Below are positions 8,252 through 17,498 of a DNA stretch of 21,108 nt, one piece after another (position 1 is the first letter of the stretch; each line of letters opens with the position of its first letter). Location: the NCBI GenBank assembly GCA_963922865.1, contig CAWUJK010000023.1, positions 1 to 21,108 of the forward strand, in the 5' to 3' direction. The position numbers and the translations under genes are program-made. The stretch is from CAWUJK01 sp963922865. GTDB lineage: Bacteria > Patescibacteriota > Gracilibacteria > BD1-5 > UBA6164. Below the pieces are notes generated by a model that saw only the letters and a program-made list of their open reading frames with translations, was not told the origin of the DNA and made no database searches.

Positions 8252-9778
8252 ATGTATGATTATTCAAGTAGACCTAATGCTATGGAAATTGACCCTAATA
8301 ATCCAATAGCTATACGTTCTTACTCTGCTCTTTGACCAACTTGAATTTCACCAGAAGAGATGTATGATAATCAAATAAAACAAAATCCTAATTTTAGAGT
8401 TTGTGATATTTTAGATTTTCCTAGTATGGAGAGTTTAGCTGCATCTTTATGAAAAAGCAAAAATCCTATACTTGAAAAGCAAATAGCACAGGATGATATA
8501 AAATGAAGTATTGAGAAGTTACTTTCATTATCATGATGAATACCTTCTAGAGTTCATTGAAAAATATCATATAATGGTAAGGCTTTAGATGATTCAGATT
8601 TTATATTAGCTTTGAAAGATTCCATATCAAATAATTCAGATCTTTGACATGAGTTTAGGGAAAATTTATTAGATAATTTAAAACCATCAAAGAAATTTGA
8701 TTCATCTATAATACATTCTATCTACATGAGTTTAGAAGCGGTAGAAAAAGCGTGAATGCTTTGAACTAACTGAATAATAGATAAATCATCATCTATCACT
8801 TTGTGACATGGTTTTGCTTGACTACAAAATGTAGAAAATTATTGAATGATGAATTGAGTATTTTTATGAAGTAAAACAGCAATGTGAACAAAGCACTTAA
8901 CTTGAAGTCTTCCAAACATGCCATCTTCTATTGTTGCAAATTTTTTGCGTTCTAAATGAGGTGCTCCTGATGTTAATACTGCTTGTGCTGCATCTTGATA
9001 TGCGATTGAAACAGCTATAAAGAAAATACTTTTATGTGTTTCAGATACTGTTGTTACTGGTTGATGTGATTCTATGTGAAAATCTTTATATGCTTTGACT
9101 GCATTTTGAAGAATGTGAGCTTTATCAAGAGCTTATGAAAATAACCCTAATTTATCATCAAGACCTTTTTCTAAAGCTCTTGAGTGAGCTACTAAATGAT
9201 TTACTTTATGAGAATGAGGGTGAGCTTTTGTATTACAACCAAGAGATATTTGTATAGCAGATTGAGTTAAACATTCTGCTGAAATTGTTGGTATATGAAC
9301 TAGTAACTGTAATCCTCTTCATCAAAAATGATCTGGTTTATCAACTTGAACTGTTGAATGACAAGCTTTATCAATGGAAACTGCGCTTGATAGTGCTTGA
9401 ATAACAGCAGAAGAATTTGTGAAAGAGTGAGGAGTTGTTTTTGCGCATTGAACTGCTACTGATCTTTGAGATAGAGTAGAGTCTAAGTCTATACATTCTG
9501 TTTTTTGAGATGGTGTTTGAGTTGTTGCCCCTAAGTCTATTACATGACATCCTCTAGGTTGATCAGCTGCCCAGTCAATTTCTCTTGCAATATCTTCTAT
9601 GAAAAATAGTGAGATTCCTTGAACTTTTAACTATAGTAGTGAAAATGCTATGGAAGATCTTCCAGATATAAATATTTTTTGAGAAAATAAAAAAGGACCA
9701 GTTAAATATATACTTGTCAATGCTTTTTGATTTTGATGACATAATGTTTCAATCCTACTTAAAAATCCAAATGCTTAA
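8252..9778 (+). CDS. beta-ketoacyl-ACP synthase-like condensing enzyme (FabF/KAS family), N-terminally extended
   Basis: The family condenses malonyl-ACP with an acyl primer in fatty acid or polyketide synthesis. The Cys-His-His triad is present: C245 in NTACAASG, H399 in AHGTATDLGD and H433 in KSITGHPLGGSAA, with the conserved K428. The C-terminal glycine loop is FGFGGHNV. The thiolase-fold signals GFAGLQN and TGSLPNMPSS are recognisable before the Cys. At 508 residues it is about 100 longer than a typical FabF (about 410), the extra length being mostly ahead of the catalytic Cys, in poorly conserved sequence (residues 1 to about 150) with a degenerate N-terminal strand IAIRSYSALGPTG. No acyl carrier protein, reductase or dehydratase gene is beside it. 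The last codons are followed by a strong terminator. A role outside bulk fatty acid synthesis is possible. Confidence 0.88.
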
Positions 9779-9796
9779 AAGTATTTTTCTTTCCTA

Positions 9797-9836
9797 AAAA
9801 AACAATGAACATAGCACGCTATGTTCATTGTTTTTT
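9797..9836. terminator. perfect 19-bp bidirectional terminator
   Basis: Arms 9797-9815 and 9818-9836 are exact inverted complements (AAAAAACAATGAACATAGC on the left) around the dinucleotide AC, flanked by A and T tracts. It serves both the ketoacyl synthase gene, ending 18 bp before, and the convergent DUF4153 gene, whose stop codon (9835-9837) overlaps the right arm. Confidence 0.92.
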
Positions 9837-11826
9837 AATAAAGTAAGTAACCATTTGCAGATTCAGTTCATCTTGTTATTTTTCATTTATAATTTGGATT
9901 TTTTAATCTTAAATAATCAAATATTATCTTATATTTTTTTCAGTTTTGATTTATTTCAAAAAGTAAATCTTTTTTATCATATTTATTTTCATTAGTTTTT
10001 AAATACTGTTTTTTTATTTTTTTAAAAATATCTTTTAAATTTATAACTTCATCGGTTTTTCTTCAATCTTTTATAATGTGAATTCTTCATTCTTCAGGAT
10101 AGGCTACTGCGTATTCTTTATCTTTTCATAAATGAATATTTCCTGAGTTTTTAATTTTTATTATTTTGGAATATCATAATGTTTCTATTGGGAATAAAGA
10201 AAAATTATGATCAAAACTTATGTTTATATAAAAATTTTTGTATTTTGTTTTGGGAAAATATTTTTTTACCTTTATTTGTTTAGTTATTTCATGTATTATT
10301 CTCCATTTACTGGGTCAATAATATTTTCTTTTTTTTATATCATTTAGCCATTTTATATCATAACATTTTTCGCCACTAACATAATGTCTTTTTTTATACT
10401 CACATGGTTTTTCTTTATAGTTTTTTTGTATTGTTTCTAATATCTTTTGATTTTCTTTTTCCCATTTTTCTCTATCTTTTTTTTCTATTTCTTGATATAT
10501 TTTAGGAAATAGTTTTTTTATTTTTTTACAACTGTTAAAACCACATATGTATTCTATACCTGAATATATATCTTTGCTTAATTTTTGATCTATTTCATCA
10601 TAGTTTCTTAAATTAACTATTTTATTTGTTTGTAATATATTGGCTTTTTTTAGATTGGTTTTTAGTCTTTCTAGCTGTCTTGATTCTGGTAGAGAATAAA
10701 TAGACCAAGGTCATAAAGATATTATTATTGTAAAAAGTGTTAAAACTAAAGGTATAAATACTAGGTTTTTTTTATGACTTATTGCATAATATATGGATAT
10801 AACCAATAACCAAATACCAAAAACTACCACAAAATATCTATTTATTGTTATATCATATTGATTTATTCTTAAATATATAGCATAAAAAAGCATAAATATT
10901 TGAGGAATAACTAAAAATGGAAAAAATTTTCTAAAAAACGAAATGAACTTATTTTTATTTTCAAAAACATAGCTGAAAATATATGTTATATAACCAAAAA
11001 TGGAAAATCAAATTACCATCCAGCTAACTTCTCATTTTGGCCAATCTCAAAAATTTGAAAGAACTTTTATAGAATAAGCGTATAGTATAAAAAAATATAA
11101 ACTTATGAAGGGGATTAGTATGTATTTTACTAAAAATGAAAAAAATATATTTTCTTGGAAATCATCTTTATTAAAACTTTCTTTTTTTGGTATTTGTGTT
11201 AAAGAAAAAATAGGAGTTATTAATCATAAAGATATTATTGCCCAGTTTCAATAAGTTTTTTCTTCGTTTAAATATAAGTTAAACAAAGTATCTACTGCCC
11301 AAATTCATATAGCTCACAAGCAAAAAAGGATACCTGCCAATATGAAACTTATAAGTATTATTGTTGATATTTTATGAAAAAACGCGTAAAATATATTTTG
11401 TTTTAATTTTAGTATATCTTTTATGTATGGAGAGAAATATATATATGACAATATTCATGTTAGAGTTAAAAAGAAAAATACTAAGTTTTTAATACTATCT
11501 ATATCTTTACTAAAAGTAAAGAAAAATCATATTCAAAATAATATTGGTACTGCTTGTAATAAATTTCTTTTTGTATTATTTAGCTTTTGGCTTTCACTCA
11601 TTAGATAAAACCCTATACTAAGAAAAAATACCATAGAAACACTTAAAATTACTATAAATATGTCTGTATTTGTTTCTTTTTCAAAAGCGCTATTATAATG
11701 GAGTTCTAAAAAAATTAAGCTACAAAATATAGCGATTATTATAAGTGTTATAGGAAATCTTTTAGTAGTATCTATTAGGCTTTTTTTTAGTTTTTTTGTT
11801 TTGAATATTTCTAAAATATTTTTCAT
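9835..11826 (-). CDS. DUF4153 family multi-spanning membrane protein
   Basis: The 663-residue protein has about ten to twelve hydrophobic segments in its first 370 residues, then a 290-residue soluble tail. The membrane part resembles DUF4153: PKGEVSWMVIGFSIFGYITY from residue 263, then FMLFYAIYLRINQYDITINRYFVVVFGIWLL and the closing motif SLGPWSIYSLPESRQLERL around 370-390. The tail is rich in Lys, Tyr and Asn, with Cys residues at YICGFNSCKK and EKPCEYKK, and no recognised fold. The family has no established biochemical function. ATG at 11826 opens with a short basic helix before the first membrane segment. The stop lies inside the terminator shared with the ketoacyl synthase gene. It is on the same strand as the ABC operon upstream but is separated from it by 146 bp with a large palindrome, so it is probably transcribed separately. 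Confidence 0.8.
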
Positions 11827-11923
11827 AATAATTATATTTTTATATAAAGAGATTTAGTTAATATATATCTTATATTAATGTTTTGTTTTTATAAATCAAG
11901 CCTAGCTTATTTTAGTTAAATTT

Positions 11924-11961
11924 TTTTAAAATGAACGTTCATTTGAACGTTCATTTTAAAA
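11924..11961. promoter_or_regulatory. 38-bp perfect palindrome of two TGAACGTTCA units (operator or terminator)
   Basis: Arms 11924-11941 and 11944-11961 are exact 18-bp inverted complements around TT. Each arm contains TGAACGTTCA, itself a perfect 10-bp palindrome, so two identical sites lie 12 bp apart, flanked by TTTTAAAA-type sequence. It sits 11 bp past the permease stop and about 100 bp before the DUF4153 start on the minus strand. As RNA it could fold into a hairpin, but the T-tract after it is only four bases and is followed by A residues. Nested palindromes of this kind are also typical of binding sites for dimeric repressors; which role applies is open. Confidence 0.6.
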
Positions 11962-11972
11962 TGAGAAATTTT

Positions 11973-14306
11973 TTATTTTCTATCTAAAATTTTATAAGTA
12001 ATTATGTAAACAATAATAAAACCAAGACTTATAATAATAGACTCAACAAAAAATCTATATTTAAAATCTATAAAATCATTAGTTGAAAATATTAAAAAAG
12101 ATATAGTTAATGATACTAATATGGATACTAATAATCATATAATTATTAAATAAAAATATTCATAAAATATAGCATTTTTCATTTTGGATTTTATTCATCA
12201 AAAATTGTTATAATTTTTTATTTTTGATTCTTTGAAGGATTTTAAAAAATTTATTGATACTACAAAAGTTATTATTGAAAATATAGATATGTATAAAAGT
12301 ATAGTGTAAACAAAAGATAATATGTATTTTGATATGAATTTTATTTTTTCTAATATATCTCACACATTTATGAATGTAGCTTGATTTCAAAGTTCTTTTG
12401 CAAATTTTAAATTAAAATTTTCTCATTTATCCTTTGAGTTATAGCTTAAAAAATAATTTTTTGAAAAATTCTTGAAATCTCCTGGATAGAAGTTAAAGTA
12501 AAAAAATGGATTTATTCATTCTCTATTGTTTTCTCTTATTTGACTAATTGTTAATTCTTTTTTTACTCATAGTATTAAAAACTCTATTTTATCTCATATT
12601 TTTAGATTTAAATTAGAAGCAAAATCTCTATCTATTCAAATTTTTCATGTTTTTAACTTTTCTCATTTATATATTAACTCGTCTAAATTTTTGGTTGTAG
12701 CATTAAACTCTCTTGCATATCTTCATGATACATATTTTGTTCATAAATGTTTGTTTAATTCTTTTCAATTTATTTTCAATATACGCGATCTTATTATTTC
12801 AAAATATTCATCTGGTTTTAATTTATTTTTTACTTTTTCTAAATCTTGTTTGTCTATGTTTATTACAAAAGTATCTATTTTTCAGTTAGATGTTTTATTT
12901 AAAAAATCTATAAATCAGTTTGAAAATGTTGAGAATACTAAAAATCATGTTACAGATACAAAACTAGAAAATATTATAATTATTGATAAGTTTCATGGTT
13001 TTATAGTTGAACGAATAGCATCATATATATAAAAATTATTTTTTATATGTTTTGCTAATCTATTAAAAAGTATTTTGAGTAAAAATTTTACTGAAAATAT
13101 AATTATTATTATAAGTGTTATAAATATCAAACTTACGGCTATGGAGTTTAAAATATTTACTCATGAAAAATATGATATTAAACTTAGTATTACAAATAGT
13201 AAAATAAAATATGCTAGTACATAGCTTTTAATTTTTTTATATATATTTTCATTTAATAAACTATTTATACTTGTTGCTTTTAGTTTTATCAAATTGAAAA
13301 AACTTCAGCTAAGGATAATTAGAAATGATATAAATATTGATTTGTATAATAAATTTATATCTGCTTTTAATCATCATATTGTGTTGGATAAATATTTAAA
13401 AATTATTTCTACAAGTCAAAAACTAAGCAGAGAAGAAACTATTGCTATTATTAAAAATAGTATAAAAAAACTTGCTATTATTTTATGGTTTTTAAGTCAT
13501 AATATGTTTAAAATTTTGATATTTTTTATTATTCTTGTGAAATATGATTCAAAATTTATTACTATTATAAAAAAGGTTAAAAGTATTATTATTTGATAAA
13601 ATACCTGTATAAATAAATTTAATCTTGATGTTATTTCATTTAAAGTATTATTTGATCTATCTTCGCTGTTTACTCTTAATTCTTTTAATTCATTATCTTT
13701 AGATACCTTTTCAGGATTGTCTGTTTTTACCAATAATTGATAGTTTATTCTTGATAAATTTTGAATACTTTTTAAATCTTTTTCATCATAATCAATATAT
13801 ATTTCATTTCATCAAAAAGGGTTTAGAGATGCTAAAAAATCTTGTTTTAAATATCATTTTATACTATAATTTTTTCATAATATTTTTATTTTTTTATCTC
13901 AAAAATCCTTGTATACTTTTTGACTTACATATATATTTCAAGAACTGTTTGTTTCTACTTTTTCAAAATTTCAATAAAAAGGATAGTTTTTTTCTATGTA
14001 GTTTATTTTATAAAGCTTAGGAGAATTATCTAAAAATATAGAACTGTTAAAAGATATTTTTTTTGAAATATCCAATCTGTATTTTTGTTTTAAATAATTT
14101 TCTTTTTCATCTAAAAAATTGTTTCTTCAACTTATTACTAAATCAGCTCATAAAAAATCTTTTGAAGTATCTTTTACATACTTTTCTACTGAGTTTATTA
14201 AACTTCCGGTAAAAATAAATGAAAATATAGATAAAAATATTATAAAAGATATAAATATAAAACTTTTTTTTGAGGATAAAAATAGGATTTTAAATATTTT
14301 ATACAT
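11973..14306 (-). CDS. ABC transporter permease, FtsX/MacB type (YbbP-like)
   Basis: The 777-residue protein has the architecture of the large YbbP-type permeases. A first membrane helix near the N-terminus (FIFISFIIFLSIFSFIFTGS) is followed by an extracytoplasmic domain of about 180 residues. Then comes a first FtsX-like block of three helices (IIILLTFFIIVINFESYF, then GLKNHKIIASFFILFLIIAI and a third). Two more helices in the middle (YVLAYFILLFVILSLI and the following segment) lead to a second extracytoplasmic domain from about residue 480. A final block of three helices begins with YILSFVYTILLYISIFSI and ends at the C-terminus. Such permeases work with a LolD/MacB-type ATPase as mechanotransmitters, extracting or moving lipids or lipoproteins rather than importing solutes. 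The start overlaps the ATPase stop by 8 nt (ATGTATAA). Being the last of three overlapping genes, it is surely cotranscribed. Confidence 0.88.
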
Positions 14307-14955
14307 CTTTTTTTATTAATTTATAATTTTTTAGTTCAAAAATTTTATCTCAAATTTTAGCTACTTCTAAATCATGAGTTATTAATATTATCGTATTTTT
14401 GGTTTTTTTATTTAATCTTTTTATAAGCAAGGCGATGTTTTTAGTATTTTTTTCATCTAAACTTCCAGTAGGCTCATCTGCTAATAGTAATTTACTATTT
14501 CATATGAAAGCCCTAGCTATTGCTACTCTTTGTTTTTCTCATCAACTTAGATTGAAAGGGTATTGTTTGTTTTTATCCTCTAATCAAACAAGTTTTAGTA
14601 TTTCTTTTGTTTTGTAGTTTCTTTTTATTTTATTTATATCTAAAACTAAGTCTATGTTTTCTTCTACTGTTAAATTGTCTATCAAATTAAAATTTTGAAA
14701 TATAAATGATATATTTCTTCCTCTAAAACTCGTCATTTTTTCATCTAGCTTTATTTGAGAAATATTTTTTCAAAGTATTTCTACTTTTCAACTAAAATCT
14801 CTATCTAATCAGGAAATTAAGTTTAAAAGTGTAGACTTTCCCGAACCAGAAGGTCATAGTATTGATACTATTTCTCAGGAGCTTACTTCTAAATTTAGAT
14901 CACCAAATATTTTTACTTTTGGATATGATTTAGATAATTTTTTTATTTTAATCAT
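14299..14955 (-). CDS. ABC transporter ATPase, LolD/MacB type (YbbA-like)
   Basis: The 218-residue protein is a single nucleotide-binding domain of normal length. Walker A is GPSGSGKST at 34-42, the Q-loop is FQNFNLI with Q87, the ABC signature is LSGGEKQRV at 136-144, Walker B is LLLADEPTGSLD at 156-167 with catalytic E161, and the switch His is H194 in ITHD. The sequence DEPTGSLD and the spacing are characteristic of the LolD/MacB/FtsE group. Both signature glycines are UGA. It overlaps its neighbours by 8 nt on each side: the esterase stop lies within ATGATTAA at its start, and its own stop lies within the permease start. The cytoplasmic protein should dimerise and drive the permease encoded downstream. 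Confidence 0.95.
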
Positions 14956-15589
14956 TTGTAATAATTTTATTTTCTAATAAATAATTATATATATTTTTTG
15001 CAATAATCTCATATCAACTTTTGTCTGGGTGTATTCAATCAGCCAAGAAATTAGTTTTATAATCTAAACCTTCAAAAAACTGTCAATAAAAGTATATATT
15101 TTTTTCTTGGCTGATTTTTTGGTATATATTTTTTAGTTTATTTCTATATTGTTGTCCGTAATTTGCTGGTAAATCAATAGAGAAAAGAACTATTTTATTT
15201 TCTCCAAATTTATCAATTATTTTTTCTATGTTTTTCTTTAAAGTATTTAGATCTAGAGATCTTAAAGCATCATTTCATCATATATTTATTAAAATTAATT
15301 CATATTTATCTTTATATAAATCTATTCTTGCTAATAAATTTTTACTTGTATCTCAGCTTACTCAGGCATTTATAACTTCATATTTATATCAATTTTTTTC
15401 TAATATGTCTTTTAGTTTATAGGGGTAAGAATTTTTTATATCTAAACTGTATCAGGCTGTTAAACTATCTCAAAGAGCTAGTATTTTCTTTGTTTTTTCA
15501 CTTTTTGTTTCTGTGTTTTTTATTTCTTGATTTTTAGAGCAAGAAAATACAAAAATCATTATAATAATCAATGTGAATATTTTTTTCAT
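14948..15589 (-). CDS. SGNH-hydrolase esterase lipoprotein (TesA-like)
   Basis: The 213-residue protein has a short lipoprotein signal ending VFSC (lipidated Cys17) and a linker rich in Lys and Thr. An SGNH/GDSL hydrolase domain follows with all four blocks: GDSLT at 39-43 (nucleophile S41), NAGVSGDTS at 73-81 (oxyanion G78), GGND at 103-106 (N105) and DGIHPD at 183-188 (D183 and H186). TesA-type enzymes cleave acyl esters and thioesters, and this one would act at the outer face of the membrane. It is first in a three-gene unit with the ABC ATPase and permease, its stop overlapping the ATPase start by 8 nt. The same partners stand next to each other in E. coli as tesA, ybbA and ybbP, which argues for a shared role with lipid-like substrates. 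Confidence 0.93.
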
Positions 15590-15662
15590 TTTTTTGTTTA
15601 TAACTATATATAATTATATTTTATAGGTTTATTTTTTTATTTCAATTTTTTCTATTATATAT

Positions 15663-15690
15663 TTGAAAATTTATATTCTATTGTTATAAT
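15663..15690 (+). promoter_or_regulatory. extended -10 promoter of the copper cassette
   Basis: TTGAAA (15663-15668), a 16-bp spacer and TATAAT (15685-15690) with TG at 15682-15683 give a strong extended -10 promoter. The first start codon is 34 bp downstream. No dyad that would mark a copper-repressor site was noticed around it. The esterase operon leaves the same intergenic region in the other direction, but its promoter is less clear. Confidence 0.6.
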
Positions 15691-15723
15691 TATTTACTAT
15701 ATATTTAATTTTTTATTTATTTT

Positions 15724-16113
15724 ATGAAAAATATATTTTCATTTTTTGTATTAATACTATTTTTATTACTGCCTTTTTTTCATTCTAGTGCTATATTTTT
15801 TGGTATGCAAAAAATGGATACAAAAACTTGAATTGAATCTAAATTATGATGTTGTGAAAATAAGAAAAATATAAGTTTATGTAAACATAAATGTTGTTAT
15901 GAGTCTAATAATAAATTAATTCCTTTTAGTAACAATTACAGAGAGGAGTCTAAAAAATTAAAATTTAGTCATTATGACTGGTTGTCTGATTTTGATATAA
16001 TTTTTAGTCCTAATGAAAAATTTTTCAAATATTTTTTAAATCCACATTTAAAACGAAAGATTAAGAATTATTCTTATCTAAGCCTAGTAAAAATCATTAA
16101 ATCAAATACTTAG
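15724..16113 (+). CDS. exported Cys-rich protein at the head of the copper cassette
   Basis: The 129-residue protein is not recognised. Residues 4-23 form a hydrophobic signal or anchor (IFSFFVLILFLLLPFFHSSA). A cysteine cluster follows: C43 C44, C53, C57 C58 in GCCENKKNISLCKHKCCYE, with H55 inside and Met28 and Met31 just before it. This spacing of Cys, His and Met would suit binding of a soft metal such as copper. The last 60 residues are basic and aromatic (HYDWLSDFDIIFSPNEKFFKYF, then NPHLKRKIKNYSYL) without cysteine. It precedes the HMA-SafE-cupredoxin fusion by 74 bp and the CopA-type ATPase gene, so a role in copper capture or delivery outside the cytoplasm is likely but inferred from context and composition only. 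Confidence 0.7.
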
Positions 16114-16187
16114 AAAAATTAAATAAATTATTTATAGGTTATTTTAGATATACTTATAAAATTTTATTTAATATTTAAATTTAATTT

Positions 16188-17492
16188 ATGAAAAGACGAA
16201 TAAATATTAATGGGATGCACTGCCTTAGCTGTGAGATACTGTTAGAGAAAGAACTTAAAAACCTAAAATGAGTGAAACTATTAATGGTTTCTCATAAAAA
16301 ATGAGTTATGGAAATAGATTATTCCAAAAAACAAGATTATGAAAAAGTTTTAAAAATAATAAAAAATAATTGATTTTCATTAAAAGAACTTTGAGATGTA
16401 AATAAAAAAGAAAATTTTTTATCAAATATTATAGCTATACTTATTATTTTGATTTTATCAATATTTAGCTATTTATTCAATTTGAGTGCTTATATACCAG
16501 ATACGAGCAGTTTGAGTTATTTTAGTGCTTTTTTGGTATGAATAATCGCCTCTGTATCAACATGTTTGGCTATTACATGATGAATTATTATAGGGTTTTC
16601 TAAATATATTGATTCTTCTCACAGTAAAATTTGACATTTTAAAGTTCAAATCTGATTTCAGTTTTGAAGGCTATTAGGTTTTTTCTTATTTTGATGAGTT
16701 TTATGATTAACATGACAATTGATAAACTTTAATTTCTCACTGAGTTGATTTTTAACTTTTTTTATATGAATTTTACTTTTTTATATGGGTTTACATATTA
16801 TGTGAATAATCCCATCAATTACTAGATTTTGAGTTCATATGCCAAAAAGTTTTGCTAGCAAAATTGAAAAATTATGAAAACCACATTTGTCTCCTTTGGT
16901 TTGAGCTTTAACTTTCTTTTTACCTTGTTGATTTACTCAATCTATTCAACTTTTAGCTGTTAGTAGCTGAAATTTTTGGTTATGATGATTTGTTATGTTA
17001 TTTTTTGCTCTTGGTACATTTCCTATTTTGTTTTCAGTTTGACTTTGAGCTAGTTATTTCAAAGAAAAGCCTTTAGTTTTATTAAATAAAATAATAGCTT
17101 CTTTATTGATATTTTTTTGACTAGTTACTATCTTTAATTCATATAAATTAATCAATTTTGATAGTATTTTTAACTCTTGAAAAAAATCTTCATCTATTAG
17201 TAGTATTATAGATTGAAATTTTGAAATAATAGAAGTATGACATGACGGGTGGAATACTGTACCAAGAGAAATTATTCTTGAAAAATGAAAAAATTATAGA
17301 GTTGTTGTAACACCTAAGCAAAATGGTAGATGATGTATGTCTACACAATTTGTGCCAAAACTGAACTCAAAAGTTTCTTATGTAAAAGCCTGAGAAAAAA
17401 TAGTGTATGAGTTTATAGAAGCAAAACCTTGAGAGTATGAAATGCTTTGTGCTTCTATGTGAATGCTTCAATGAAAAATAATTGTTAAATAA
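16188..17492 (+). CDS. HMA - TauE/SafE-like membrane - cupredoxin fusion protein
   Basis: Three domains are joined in 434 residues. Residues 1-70 are a heavy-metal-associated domain with the metal site GMHCLSC at 9-15. From about 85 to 320 comes a six- to seven-helix membrane part of the TauE/SafE, UreH/DsbD-like type, with STCLAITGGIIIGFSKY, QFGRLLGFFLFGGVLGLTG and the internal repeat ALTFFLPCGFTQSIQLLAVSSG. Residues about 345-434 look like an EfeO-type cupredoxin: GHDGWNTVPREIILEKGKNY, C383, and the closing copper loop MLCASMGMLQGKIIVK with C421, M424 and M426. The layout suggests that copper is taken by the HMA domain inside, moved through the membrane part and received by the cupredoxin outside; this route is inference. 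The stop is 6 nt before the CopA-type gene, so the two are cotranscribed. Confidence 0.88.
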
Positions 17493-17498
17493 TAAAAT

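Noticed and set aside
11924..11961. LexA-type SOS box
   Set aside because: The order is GTTC-N4-GAAC between the units rather than GAAC-N4-GTTC, and no SOS gene is adjacent.
13294..14319. Several plus-strand frames of 60-100 codons over the permease
   Set aside because: They are low-complexity reversals of membrane-helix codons; the minus-strand frame is open over 777 codons and matches FtsX-type permeases.
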